Program-made: the position numbers and the translations under genes | Notes under the pieces: model-generated | Databases searched by the model: none | What the model was told of the DNA's origin: nothing | What the model saw: the letters and a program-made list of their open reading frames with translations, nothing else | Shown: one piece after another, positions 13,973 through 20,870 of the stretch | Layout of the letters: each line of letters starts with the position of its first letter | How positions within the stretch are numbered: the first letter of the stretch is position 1 | DNA from: a virus | DNA length: 25,789 nucleotides | Reading direction: 5' to 3' (one strand) | IMG/VR virus record: IMGVR_UViG_3300040801_003173 | Span: 1-25,789 of that record

Positions 13973-15168
13973 CTTTCTATTATGACTGAACAATATATTG
14001 GATCTATCTCCATCATAAGACATCTTCTGTTTAATTGTTCTGCTGCAATAAGTGTACTTCCTGAACCACCAAAACCATCAAATATTATTTCTTCTTCTTC
14101 TGAACTATCTTGAATAAAATCTGCACATAATTGAACTGGTTTCATTGTGGGATGTAAATCACTCTTCTCTCTATTTAATCTATATATATCTCCTCTTAAA
14201 GTTTTCTGTCCTCCAAATGGACCATGATACAAAATAAATTCATGTTGTTTATAATATTTGTCTAAATTTTGAACTCCTCTTTCCTTATCCCAAACTATAC
14301 AAGACTTCACATTATGCCCTATATTACTCATTGCTTGATAAAATGAATGATAACACTTCCAGTTACAAAACAAATATTCTTTAATTTCTGTATTTTTATG
14401 AAATTGATTTGCTGTACTAAGTAAAAATTCTTTAATAAATTCAATAAAATCTCTTTCCCCCATTGCATCGTTTTCTATTTTTTTGTGTTTTCCTTTCAAA
14501 TCTTTGTAATCTATATTATATGGAGGATCTGTCAAAACCATATTTATCTTATCTTCTTGCATTAGTATTCCTACATCTTCGCTTTTTGTACTGTCCCCGC
14601 ACATAAGTCTATGTTCACCTAGTTTCCAGACTTCACCAGGTTTAATATCATACTTAACCTTCTTTTTTGCAGCTTCAACATCAAAATCGTCTTCTTTTGC
14701 TTCGCCACTAGCAAGAAATTCTACCTTATTAAGATTTATATCCAAATTTAAGCTCATTTTTATATCAGAAATCTCAAGATTGAAATCCTTAATAAAATCT
14801 TTTAGTCCTTCTTCAGTTATCTCGTTATACTTGCTTGAAAACTGTAAGACTAACTCTGCAGCTTCTTTTTTATCTTTGGCCACTATCTCTATATAAGGTA
14901 CCTTTGTAGTCTCTATTCCGTTTTTTTCTAGAGAGTAACCTTCACGCATCATATCTCTTAAGGCCATTACTCTAGCATGACCATCTAATATGAAATCATT
15001 ATCCTTCCAGACAAATATTGGGGTATTAAAGCCTCGCTTTAAAAAAGATTCTTTTAGCTTCTTATAGTTTTCTGTGGATAATTTCTTTAAATGCCCTTGA
15101 AAGTTCTTAAACTCAGATATTTCTTTCATAGGTAACTCTGATAATGTAATCTCTATTACTTTCTTCAT
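13933..15168 (-). CDS. ParB-like domain fused to DNA methyltransferase
   Basis: 411 residues. Residues ~1-120 match a ParB/sulfiredoxin-like N-terminus (LSTENYKKLKESFLKRGF, FILDGHARVMALR). The rest is a beta-class amino-methyltransferase: motif IV LTDPPYNIDY near 215 comes before the SAM-binding motif I DGFGGSGSTLIAAEQ near 370, and HPTMKPVQL lies between. It would methylate adenine N6 or cytosine N4 in a specific site, protecting viral DNA from host restriction. No partner endonuclease gene is adjacent. Its start overlaps the stop of the upstream gene (ATGA). ParB-methyltransferase fusions are common in viruses. Confidence 0.9.
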   Translation of the reverse strand: MKKVIEITLSELPMKEISEFKNFQGHLKKLSTENYKKLKESFLKRGFNTPIFVWKDNDFILDGHARVMALRDMMREGYSLEKNGIETTKVPYIEIVAKDKKEAAELVLQFSSKYNEITEEGLKDFIKDFNLEISDIKMSLNLDINLNKVEFLASGEAKEDDFDVEAAKKKVKYDIKPGEVWKLGEHRLMCGDSTKSEDVGILMQEDKINMVLTDPPYNIDYKDLKGKHKKIENDAMGERDFIEFIKEFLLSTANQFHKNTEIKEYLFCNWKCYHSFYQAMSNIGHNVKSCIVWDKERGVQNLDKYYKQHEFILYHGPFGGQKTLRGDIYRLNREKSDLHPTMKPVQLCADFIQDSSEEEEIIFDGFGGSGSTLIAAEQLNRRCLMMEIDPIYCSVIIERWEKLTSKKAEKL

Positions 15169-15878
15169 TTTGCTCCCCCTAACATGGTATTTAGATTAAA
15201 CTTAACCTTTTGTTTCTTTCCTCTATTGTCTACTTTATAAATAATCGTCTCAGAACTATTATTTATTATGCTACCTAAAGCTAAATATTCAACATCTTGT
15301 ATGTTATTGCTTGTATAAAATAAATGATAATGTTTTTTTGCATACTCTTTTTGCATTCTTTGGCTTATCTTAAACATGAATATATTAATAAATTCTCTAT
15401 AAGCTGTATCAAGCAAATACATACGCATAGTTAATTTTTTAATTACTTTGAGACTTCGGTTACTGATATTTGTGTCAAAATTACGTCTGATCTTACCGAT
15501 ACTCTTTAATCTCTTTGGATTATTTCTTGGAGTATTTGCTCTGAAAGAATAATTCCAGGTCTTAAGAGAATCATCAAAAACTTCGTCAAATATCTTAATG
15601 TTCTTATTATACCATACATCATCATACTTGATTTTAACCTTTTTATCCATCAACCATTCAATAATCAAAAGAATAGGCAAGATAATCTTATACTTGATAA
15701 TATAATGAAAAACGTGAAACTTTTTCATGTGACGATTTAAAACTTCTCCTGTTTCGTATATATTCCAGGGCATCTTTTGTTTAGAACTAAACACCTTAGG
15801 ATTATTTTTTTTAAGAATATCTCTAATCTTGAAAGTATGTTTAAGATTCTTATACAGTTCCTTATATTGCTGTAACAT
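15165..15878 (-). CDS. Unknown basic protein (237 aa)
   Basis: A 237-residue Lys/Arg-rich protein with no family I recognise. It has a hydrophobic patch near 75-95 (YIIKYKIILPILLIIEWLMD) that could be a buried helix or membrane segment, then a basic region (NPKRLKSIGKIRRNFDTN), and a C-terminal beta-like part. It is coupled by ATGA overlap to the ParB-methyltransferase, so a role connected with that enzyme is possible but unproven. Confidence 0.65.
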   Translation of the reverse strand: MLQQYKELYKNLKHTFKIRDILKKNNPKVFSSKQKMPWNIYETGEVLNRHMKKFHVFHYIIKYKIILPILLIIEWLMDKKVKIKYDDVWYNKNIKIFDEVFDDSLKTWNYSFRANTPRNNPKRLKSIGKIRRNFDTNISNRSLKVIKKLTMRMYLLDTAYREFINIFMFKISQRMQKEYAKKHYHLFYTSNNIQDVEYLALGSIINNSSETIIYKVDNRGKKQKVKFNLNTMLGGAK

Positions 15879-15883
15879 TAGAT

Positions 15884-16036
15884 TTAATCCTCTACCTTAA
15901 CGATCCTGACATCTATTTCGTCACCTTTTTTGTAACCTGCAGCAAGTAATCGTGACTTGTCTAAACTTACAAGAAATGTACCATCTGTACTCTGTTGAAG
16001 TTTCCTGGACCTTGATAGAATTTCTTTTTTACCCAT
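15884..16036 (-). CDS. AbrB/SpoVT-like DNA-binding protein
   Basis: 50 residues from ATG 16036 (MGKKEILSRSRKLQQSTDGT start). The pattern TFLVSLDKSRLLAAGYKKGDEIDVRIVK is the swapped-hairpin AbrB fold: strand, LDKS helix, GYKKGDEIDV turn, final strand. A GTG 30 nt upstream would extend it, but AGGAAGGGGGTTAAAATT fits ATG 16036. A TATA box at 16069-16080 lies upstream. Small AbrB-type proteins are common archaeal transcription regulators or antitoxin halves; here it probably regulates this cluster. Confidence 0.78.
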   Translation of the reverse strand: MGKKEILSRSRKLQQSTDGTFLVSLDKSRLLAAGYKKGDEIDVRIVKVED

Positions 16037-16068
16037 AATTTTAACCCCCTTCCTATATTTATCCACAT

Positions 16069-16080
16069 AGATATATATAA
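16069..16080 (-). promoter_or_regulatory. TATA promoter of AbrB-like gene
   Basis: Minus strand ATTTATATATAT, about 26 nt from a predicted start near 16050, leaving a short leader that carries the purine-rich ribosome site of ATG 16036. Confidence 0.55.
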
Positions 16081-16086
16081 ATCTTT

Positions 16087-16470
16087 CTATAACAAAGTAT
16101 AAATATCTTTTATGTCTAGTGCTTTGACTGAGTGTACTTTTACCAAATAAAGATTATTGTGAGCTTTTTTAACTTTTATCTGAAACTTTTGTTCTGATTC
16201 AGAATCTAAAACCTCAATACCTATAAGTGGATTACCGAAAACAGTTATATCTGGGATATTATGACCGCCTTTATCATTTGGAATTTTAAGCCTGGTCCAA
16301 AAAGGTATCTTCTCAAGAAGTAAAAGTTTACATAAATGATTAACTGCATCAATATGCCTCTCTGTGACATTATTGTCATGGCGGATCGTATTTATCATTA
16401 GCATTATATGACTGTTTAAAGAATGTAAGTCTAATCTTCTTATCATATCATTTATTTTTCTTTGATTCAA
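16087..16470 (-). CDS. Possible PD-(D/E)XK-like nuclease
   Basis: 127 residues. After an all-helical N-terminus (residues 1-55, with NHLCKLLLLEKIPFWTRLKI), the core GGHNIPDITVFGNPLIGIEVLDSES resembles the PD ... (D/E)xK site of restriction-like nucleases, with Pro-Asp, a beta strand and Glu, although Leu stands where the catalytic Lys is expected. The C-terminal strand-helix (NNLYLVKVHSVKALDI) fits the fold. It could be an inactive or divergent nuclease; function is inferred only. Confidence 0.5.
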   Translation of the reverse strand: MNQRKINDMIRRLDLHSLNSHIMLMINTIRHDNNVTERHIDAVNHLCKLLLLEKIPFWTRLKIPNDKGGHNIPDITVFGNPLIGIEVLDSESEQKFQIKVKKAHNNLYLVKVHSVKALDIKDIYTLL

Positions 16471-16525
16471 TTAATCCACCTCAGCTATTTTTATTATATT
16501 TTTGTTTGTCCTCTATAAATGGACG

Positions 16526-16984
16526 TTAGTCTTTATTATTAGGTGATTTTCTACCTCTGAATATTACAAACATACTACCACTCTGACCGCATTTATTTGT
16601 AACATACTCCCCTTTTGAATTATAACCTTTAAATTTAACACGTCCTTTTAAAAATCGTATTTCTGCATTAGGTAAGATTATTTCGTGAAAAATTGCTATA
16701 TCTGTGCTTGCAGGAATAAGCATAATAGTAGTATTTCCTTTTAGAGATTCTTCATAAGCCTTTTTGATAAAAGCGACCTTATCCTTATTATTATAAGGAG
16801 GATTCACATAATTAAGAGGTTTCCAATCAATCTTTAAGCCATTCCATTTATTTAGGTTGTGATTCAAAGGACAAGGATCAAACATATCTTTAAACCCGTA
16901 TAACTGCTCTATCATATCATAAATATACTCAGGAGTAGCCCAGTTATCGTTTTTACTTCCGTTTTGTTCTGTTCTTTGTTTCAT
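16526..16984 (-). CDS. DNA N6-adenine methyltransferase (phage Dam family)
   Basis: 152 residues from ATG 16984, which overlaps the stop of the zinc-finger gene upstream (ATGA); a TTG 6 nt earlier is less likely. Features of the phage Dam family: NDNWATPEYIYDMIEQLYGF near the start, DPCPLNHNLN, catalytic NPPYNNKD near 62, then MLIPASTDIAIFHEI and RFLKGRVKF, closing with SMFVIFRG. It methylates adenine in DNA, probably to evade restriction. This is the second methyltransferase in the window, again without a partner nuclease next to it. Confidence 0.9.
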   Translation of the reverse strand: MKQRTEQNGSKNDNWATPEYIYDMIEQLYGFKDMFDPCPLNHNLNKWNGLKIDWKPLNYVNPPYNNKDKVAFIKKAYEESLKGNTTIMLIPASTDIAIFHEIILPNAEIRFLKGRVKFKGYNSKGEYVTNKCGQSGSMFVIFRGRKSPNNKD

Positions 16985-17127
16985 AAACAATCACTTGATT
17001 CCAGTTCGGCTTTAGGATTCATAACAAATCCACCGCAATGCCTTACTCTTCCAGCTTTATGTTTCCATATCTTTTCTCTTCCTCTAAAGTATGCTTCTAT
17101 TTCCTTTCCACAATGTTTACATTTCAT
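16981..17127 (-). CDS. Small zinc-finger-like protein (48 aa)
   Basis: 48 residues: MKCKHCGKEIEAYFRGR gives one CxxC pair and VRHCGGF ... SSDCL adds Cys and His residues. ATGA overlaps join it both to the gene before (17124) and to the Dam methyltransferase after it. AGAGG lies 9 nt before the ATG. Probably a nucleic-acid or protein-binding zinc module; no specific family recognised. Confidence 0.7.
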   Translation of the reverse strand: MKCKHCGKEIEAYFRGREKIWKHKAGRVRHCGGFVMNPKAELESSDCL

Positions 17128-17384
17128 TTGCCAAACCTCTCCAAACTATTACTTATTAATTTACCAGTTTGAAAATCTAATCCCTTAGGATATAATCCCT
17201 TAGGGTCTCCCATTTCAATTTCAAAGCCACACTCTAAACACTTCTGTTCATCTGTGTAAGGACTTGAATGTTGCCAAGTAACAATTTTATCACAATAAGG
17301 ACACCATCTTTGAAATTGTAAATCCTTTTTTGTTAGTCCTGTTCCTGCGAAGAAACTATCTGTTGTACATATATGGTCTGCCAT
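17124..17384 (-). CDS. Zinc-ribbon protein (86 aa)
   Basis: 86 residues with a clear zinc ribbon: RWCPYCDKIVTWQH at ~27-40 and EQKCLECGFEIEMG at ~46-59 give two CxxC pairs about 20 apart. The rest is short, ending QTGKLISNSLERFGK. It is coupled by ATGA to the following zinc-finger gene. Likely a nucleic-acid-binding accessory protein; not assigned further. Confidence 0.72.
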   Translation of the reverse strand: MADHICTTDSFFAGTGLTKKDLQFQRWCPYCDKIVTWQHSSPYTDEQKCLECGFEIEMGDPKGLYPKGLDFQTGKLISNSLERFGK

Positions 17385-17558
17385 TTTAATTAATCACTTC
17401 TTATTTTAATAAAGAGGACAGAGAAAACATAAAGTCTTCCCTGCCCAGTGTTCAAACAGATTATTCATCTGTGTTTTTGGTCAGCTTCATTGAAAGGAAA
17501 AAGAGGTGAAACCAAAACCTTCCTCAGCTCTTGTTCATAGATGAGAACCATCTAATGA
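17385..17558 (-). other. Gap with inverted repeats, no convincing gene
   Basis: 174 nt between two zinc-protein genes. It contains a 6-bp hairpin ACAGAT-ATCTGT near 17456-17472 and two tiny frames (28 and 20 codons, 17465-17551 and 17406-17468) that lack ribosome sites. It may be a leader or small RNA; nothing firm is seen. Confidence 0.3.
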
Positions 17559-17828
17559 CTATGAAATATTTAACTTGCTTTGTACTGCGAATTTATGATA
17601 ACATTGTTCTTTGTTTTCCCTTTGGCCACGCCATAAAGAACATTGAGCATTGAAACATTTAATCTCCTTTGTACTCTTAATAAACGATACCTCTGTAACA
17701 GAACCTTTATCGTTTGTAACCTGAAAGCGTATCTCGTAATTATCTTGAAAGAAGATCTTAACTTTATCTTCTTGAACATATCGTTTACCTCGCTCCTTTG
17801 GAGTCTCTAAATATGTGCCGAATTTCAT
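17559..17828 (-). CDS. SWIM-like zinc-finger protein
   Basis: 89 residues from ATG 17828 (MKFGTYLETPKERGKRYVQE start). A beta-rich body (KIFFQDNYEIRFQVTND) leads to CFNAQCSLWRGQRENKE and QCYHKFAV: a Cys pair followed by Cys-x-His, the SWIM pattern, here with C-x4-C instead of CxC. SWIM fingers bind DNA or proteins and occur in viral and archaeal accessory proteins. A terminator-like hairpin lies directly before the start, so expression may be attenuated. Confidence 0.6.
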   Translation of the reverse strand: MKFGTYLETPKERGKRYVQEDKVKIFFQDNYEIRFQVTNDKGSVTEVSFIKSTKEIKCFNAQCSLWRGQRENKEQCYHKFAVQSKLNIS

Positions 17829-17830
17829 GG

Positions 17831-17891
17831 TAAAAAAGGGCAGAGAAAGGCTGAAAAAGGTCACAACAACCCCCCCTGGACCTTTCTCTGC
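17831..17891 (-). terminator. Terminator with alternative hairpin (attenuator-like)
   Basis: Minus strand: GCAGAGAAAGG (17881-17891) pairs with CCTTTCTCTGC (17840-17850), an 11-bp perfect stem followed by CCTTTTTTA. A competing 7-bp stem, AAAGGTC with GACCTTT, uses part of the same left arm. The loop holds a G7 run. It stands between the 17917-18345 gene and the SWIM-like gene. Confidence 0.65.
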
Positions 17892-17916
17892 TAATAGGTG
17901 TATAACTCCAGGAGCA

Positions 17917-18345
17917 TTATGTTTCTACAGACTCACCCCCGTTTGCCTGTTTTTTTTCTCTCTTCTTCGCTCTTGCCTTCTTCTCTTCTTTTGCTTCGTC
18001 TATTGTTTTCTGTTTAGGAACGTATTTATCAAGACCTGTTTCACGTAAAAAAGCACCCTCTAAAGCTGCACCAAAATCGCCAGTCTTATTAAGTTCTTTC
18101 CATACAAAATCTTTATCCTTAGCAAATACTAAAGCCATCTTTTTTCTTATCTCTGGACCAAGTAGATTATGAAACGTAAGACGTTTATCCATCCTATCTT
18201 TTATCTGTTTTACAAGGTCTTTCTTTTGGTCGTCTTTAAACTTTAATACGGCCTTGATACCCAAAACAGTTTCATCCTCAGCGATAAATGTAAGCTTGTT
18301 ATAAGCTTCCACTTCTTCAGTTTCTTTAGTTACTCTTATTGCCAT
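17917..18345 (-). CDS. Unknown protein with charged C-terminus (142 aa)
   Basis: 142 residues. A compact N-terminus (YNKLTFIAEDETVLGIKAVL) is followed by helices (KKDLVKQIKDRMDKRLTF, GPEIRKKMALVFAKD) and a highly basic coiled tail (DEAKEEKKARAKKREKKQ). It starts in a TAATG overlap with the 48-residue gene upstream and is the last gene before the attenuator-like hairpin. No family recognised; neighbours suggest DNA metabolism. Confidence 0.65.
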   Translation of the reverse strand: MAIRVTKETEEVEAYNKLTFIAEDETVLGIKAVLKFKDDQKKDLVKQIKDRMDKRLTFHNLLGPEIRKKMALVFAKDKDFVWKELNKTGDFGAALEGAFLRETGLDKYVPKQKTIDEAKEEKKARAKKREKKQANGGESVET

Positions 18346-18491
18346 TAGTTCCCCCCCTCAAGTCTAGTTTTATGTTGTTCTAATTCTTTTAATTGTGCGG
18401 AATAAAACAAAATAGCACGCTCAAGAACAGCAATCTCACGATTAATCTGACCTAAAGCGGCATACTTTGCATCAAAAACTTTTAGATTCAT
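18345..18491 (-). CDS. Small coiled-coil protein (48 aa)
   Basis: 48 residues (MNLKVFDAKYAALGQINREI start), one long amphipathic helix with heptads through LKELEQHKTRLEG. It is joined by ATGA to the gene before (18488-18910) and by TAATG to the one after, and the GAGGGGGG at its end serves as ribosome site for the next gene. Probably a partner or oligomerisation subunit of a neighbour. Confidence 0.7.
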   Translation of the reverse strand: MNLKVFDAKYAALGQINREIAVLERAILFYSAQLKELEQHKTRLEGGN

Positions 18492-18910
18492 TTTTTAGGT
18501 GCATCTATTACACTGGTTTCAATCCATTTGAACTGACCACGTTCTTTTGCATTCATTAAGATTCTTGTCCCTACTATGTCAGCTCCACTCTTAACTTCTA
18601 TACTTGCCTTTCTTAGCTCGTTTGTTAGATTCCTTGCACCGTTCTCACTCATTTCAAAGTCATATATGTTACCGCTTGGAAACTGTAGAGAAAATATAGC
18701 TTTAGTGTATTCTTCTCCTTCTTGACTCTTTTTTGTTTCAAATCCTTTATAATTGATTACTACTGCCTTGTTTCCTTCTTTCTCTAAAACATCCTTGTTA
18801 ACCTTGGACTCTCTTATGAACTCGTCCCAAGGATTAGCTTTCTTTGGTGCTTTTTCTTCAATATCTACTATCTCGTCTTCTTTGTTTGTCTTGTCTTTTT
18901 CGTCTGCCAT
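18488..18910 (-). CDS. Possible OB-fold / single-strand-binding-like protein
   Basis: 140 residues. An acidic Lys/Glu N-terminus (residues 1-45) precedes a beta-rich body: KAVVINYKGFETKKSQEGEE, TKAIFSLQFPSGNIYDFEMS, then a helix ARNLTNELRKA and strands DIVGTRILMNAKERGQFKWI. The alternating strands with Gly turns are compatible with an OB-fold nucleic-acid binder, but no signature is decisive. It lies one base after the HIRAN gene in a four-gene overlapping run. Confidence 0.45.
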   Translation of the reverse strand: MADEKDKTNKEDEIVDIEEKAPKKANPWDEFIRESKVNKDVLEKEGNKAVVINYKGFETKKSQEGEEYTKAIFSLQFPSGNIYDFEMSENGARNLTNELRKASIEVKSGADIVGTRILMNAKERGQFKWIETSVIDAPKK

Positions 18911-18911
18911 T

Positions 18912-19583
18912 TTATTTCTCCTGTGCTTTTAATGTTGCAGCTTCAAGGTCGCACAAATGCCTGAAACTTCTCAGAATTTCTTTCTGATAGTCATATTCAA
19001 TTTTATTAAAATCTTCTTCCTTGATATAAGCATTAAGGTCCTCAGATAATTTAGAATAATCCTGGTTAAACATTAATTCTTGATCACGTGCGTGCTCTCG
19101 CATAATTTCGTTTGTATATTTAACCTTTCCTTCTTCAGTTTTTTCTTCTTTTACCTTGAAATATGCAGCTTTTTCTAGCTTAGACATCTGACGTTTTATA
19201 TCTTCAATCTTATATCTAAGAGCTAGTTTCTTGCTTTCCAGAACCCTTAACTTATCTGGAGCATCCATAAGCACGTTTTTAATGTTCATCTTATCTATGG
19301 AAATATTACAACCAAGTGTATCTTTATCTTCTCCGGTAACTTCTATCACTTCTGCTATAAATCTGTTTCCATTTTCCATGCTAACTTTGACTTCTTCTGC
19401 AAGCTGTCTACTCAAATAACCTAAATGTTTACCTTTAAGACTTTCAAGCCTTATAGCGTTAGGATCATGTTTGTTATTTTCTTCTGGAACCATAAATATA
19501 AGTTCCCCAGGTTGAAGCTTTTTAATATCTTCTTGCCTGTTATCAAAACTTACGCCCGCAATCTTTGTATATAATTTTTTCAT
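18912..19583 (-). CDS. HIRAN-domain protein with coiled coil
   Basis: 223 residues from ATG 19583, 5 nt after AGGTGA (a GTG 9 nt earlier is less likely). Residues ~5-75 are a HIRAN domain: TKIAGVSFDNRQEDI, PGELIFMVPEENNKHDPNAI and LKGKHLGYLSRQLAEEV, the HDPNAI ... LGYL pattern being diagnostic. HIRAN binds 3' DNA ends or stalled-fork-like DNA. The remainder is helical coiled coil. It may recognise viral DNA ends or damaged DNA during replication or recombination. Confidence 0.85.
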   Translation of the reverse strand: MKKLYTKIAGVSFDNRQEDIKKLQPGELIFMVPEENNKHDPNAIRLESLKGKHLGYLSRQLAEEVKVSMENGNRFIAEVIEVTGEDKDTLGCNISIDKMNIKNVLMDAPDKLRVLESKKLALRYKIEDIKRQMSKLEKAAYFKVKEEKTEEGKVKYTNEIMREHARDQELMFNQDYSKLSEDLNAYIKEEDFNKIEYDYQKEILRSFRHLCDLEAATLKAQEK

Positions 19584-19594
19584 TTGTCTCACCT
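19577..19594 (-). repeat. Duplicated ribosome-site segment, copy 1
   Basis: AGGTGAGACAAATGAAAA (minus strand) at the start of the HIRAN gene. The identical 18 nt recur at 19750-19767 at the start of the next upstream gene, which suggests a local duplication or shared translational control. Confidence 0.7.
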
Positions 19595-19756
19595 TTCATT
19601 AATGTAGTATATACCTAAACTCAAATTAATAATGAGTAATAGATAAATTATAATAAATTCCGCTATTGAAAAATTATTAAAAGTAAATAAAATAATTACC
19701 ATTAAAATGGCGCCACTAAATAAACCCCCTGACAAAAAAGTATTTTCAATTTTCAT
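19589..19756 (-). CDS. Small two-helix membrane protein (55 aa)
   Basis: 55 residues from ATG 19756 (MKIENTFLSGG start). Two hydrophobic segments are separated by a short polar turn: GAILMVIILFTFNN and AEFIIIYLLLIINLSLGIYY. The ATG sits in the same 18-nt ribosome-site segment as the HIRAN gene downstream. It would insert in the host membrane; a holin-like, exclusion or anchor role cannot be told apart here. Confidence 0.7.
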   Translation of the reverse strand: MKIENTFLSGGLFSGAILMVIILFTFNNFSIAEFIIIYLLLIINLSLGIYYINER

Positions 19757-19767
19757 TTGTCTCACCT
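19750..19767 (-). repeat. Duplicated ribosome-site segment, copy 2
   Basis: Identical to 19577-19594; contains AGGTGA and the ATG of the two-helix membrane protein. Confidence 0.7.
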
Positions 19768-19807
19768 GTTGTTTGAATATAACCACCCGCCAGAGTAGTT
19801 AAGGTAT

Positions 19808-20140
19808 TTAATAATGTTTATTTACCCAATAATCAGGAAAATGCTTATGATAAATGCTTATGTATCTTTCTGCAAGTTTTCCCGCTTTCTCGTCAAGACC
19901 TCCTATTTCAGAGATACTATCTGTAGTTTTGTACAAACCTGATTTTATAGCTTTATCATATAACTTAGTCTGTGCTTGGTTATATATCATAAGAGCTGTA
20001 TCTGGATTTAGATACTTATCCATGCCATGTCTTACAACCCTGCTAAGTATCTCTCCTTTAGTCATATTAATCACTGCTTGTATTATTCTGGATAAGCTTA
20101 ATCTCCCAGGATTCTCTGTTCTTGCCATAAAGTTTGCCAT
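19808..20140 (-). CDS. Unknown protein (110 aa, start uncertain)
   Basis: An open frame of 110 residues whose C-terminal two thirds look coding: MTKGEILSRVVRHGMDKYLN, then helices through MIYNQAQTKLYDKAI and GKLAERYISIYHKHFPDYW. The first 25 codons overlap a 29-residue frame with a better ribosome site (20067-20156), so the real start may be ATG 20065, giving 85 residues. No family recognised. Confidence 0.6.
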   Translation of the reverse strand: MANFMARTENPGRLSLSRIIQAVINMTKGEILSRVVRHGMDKYLNPDTALMIYNQAQTKLYDKAIKSGLYKTTDSISEIGGLDEKAGKLAERYISIYHKHFPDYWVNKHY

Positions 20141-20156
20141 TGCTCACAAGTATCAT
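20067..20156 (-). CDS. Possible 29-residue peptide with strong ribosome site
   Basis: ATG 20156 lies 10 nt after AAGGAG and opens MILVSNGKLYGKNRESWEIK, ending at TAA 20067-20069 just above ATG 20065 of the next frame. It could be a leader peptide or a small protein coupled to the downstream gene. Confidence 0.4.
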   Translation of the reverse strand: MILVSNGKLYGKNRESWEIKLIQNNTSSD

Positions 20157-20157
20157 T

Positions 20158-20427
20158 TTAGATCATCTCCTTAACATGTCCACAGTTACAAGATATAATC
20201 CCTAATCTATTGGTTTTCATCCAAAAACCGTCACTTTTACAATCAGGACATACCCCTGAATAACCATTATCGTAAGGTTCACCTTCAACCCAGTTATTAC
20301 TGTTTATAGATTTTTCAACATCTGCATATATCCTAATAAATTGACTGTGGTTTATAGCTTTTGAATCTCTAAGGCCTTTAAGACCAGAAAAAATAACATC
20401 TTTAAAATTTCGGGTGTGGGCGTCCAT
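20158..20427 (-). CDS. Zinc-ribbon protein (89 aa)
   Basis: 89 residues. A helical N-terminus (residues 1-45, with KDVIFSGLKGLRDSKAI) leads to a zinc ribbon: GVCPDCKSDGFWMKTN and IISCNCGHVKEMI, giving CxxC and CxC pairs. Starts right after the stop of the 39-residue gene (TAA ATG). Likely a small nucleic-acid-binding protein. Confidence 0.7.
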   Translation of the reverse strand: MDAHTRNFKDVIFSGLKGLRDSKAINHSQFIRIYADVEKSINSNNWVEGEPYDNGYSGVCPDCKSDGFWMKTNRLGIISCNCGHVKEMI

Positions 20428-20547
20428 TTAGAACACCTCTATACCCTGAGAAATAATCCGACCTTTTGAATCCTTACGGGTTATCTCCAGACCAGACATA
20501 TCGTTGATTAAGGCAAGATTTTGCCATCCGTTGTATTTTGTTTTCAT
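20428..20547 (-). CDS. Small protein (39 aa), first gene of an operon
   Basis: 39 residues (MKTKYNGWQNLALINDMSGL start), with a GLEITRKDSKGRIISQGIEVF beta-like tail. AGGTGA precedes ATG 20547 and a good BRE/TATA promoter lies at 20581-20596. Unknown function; being promoter-proximal it may be an early regulator or inhibitor. Confidence 0.65.
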   Translation of the reverse strand: MKTKYNGWQNLALINDMSGLEITRKDSKGRIISQGIEVF

Positions 20548-20580
20548 TCATATCACCTATGTATATCTATGTAGGAACTG

Positions 20581-20596
20581 ATATATATATGTTTCG
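20581..20596 (-). promoter_or_regulatory. Archaeal-type BRE + TATA promoter
   Basis: Minus strand CGAAAC followed by ATATATATAT: a purine-rich BRE-like element directly upstream of a TATA box. Predicted start near 20560, with AGGTGA then in the short leader of the 39-residue gene. Confidence 0.65.
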
Positions 20597-20667
20597 CTTT
20601 TTCGGGCTATTTTTGGCACTTTTTATCATAATTTCACTCAAATACCACACATAAGTGAACAAAAAGC

Positions 20668-20868
20668 TTATCTTGATAATACTTCACCAAAAGCATAACT
20701 ATCCAAGACCTTATAGATCCTTATGTCATAAGACTGGCCAATTATAACATCTTTGACAAATATAACAAATCCACTAACCTTTGCTACACCGTCTCTTTTG
20801 CTGGCAATATTTTCTATATATACTTTTAACTCATCCCCTTCTTTAACTGGTACAGGTTTTTCATTCAT
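20668..20868 (-). CDS. Stand-alone TRAM-domain protein
   Basis: 66 residues covering one TRAM domain: VKEGDELKVYIENIASKRDG, VAKVSGFVIFVKD, then VIIGQSYDIRIYKVLDSYAF. The G-D ... I ... DG-A.V.GFVIFV ... G ... I pattern is characteristic. Single-domain TRAM proteins are typical of archaea, where they act as small RNA-binding, chaperone-like proteins. A viral copy may aid RNA folding or translation. This is one of the better host indicators in the window. Confidence 0.88.
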   Translation of the reverse strand: MNEKPVPVKEGDELKVYIENIASKRDGVAKVSGFVIFVKDVIIGQSYDIRIYKVLDSYAFGEVLSR

Positions 20869-20870
20869 AT

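Noticed and set aside
16087-16470. Calling the 127-residue protein a confident restriction enzyme
   Set aside because: The Pro-Asp and Glu fit but the expected catalytic Lys is Leu, and no nearby methyltransferase is clearly paired with it.
17406-17551. Two tiny minus-strand frames in the 17385-17558 gap
   Set aside because: No ribosome sites and unconvincing composition; kept only as a note on the gap.
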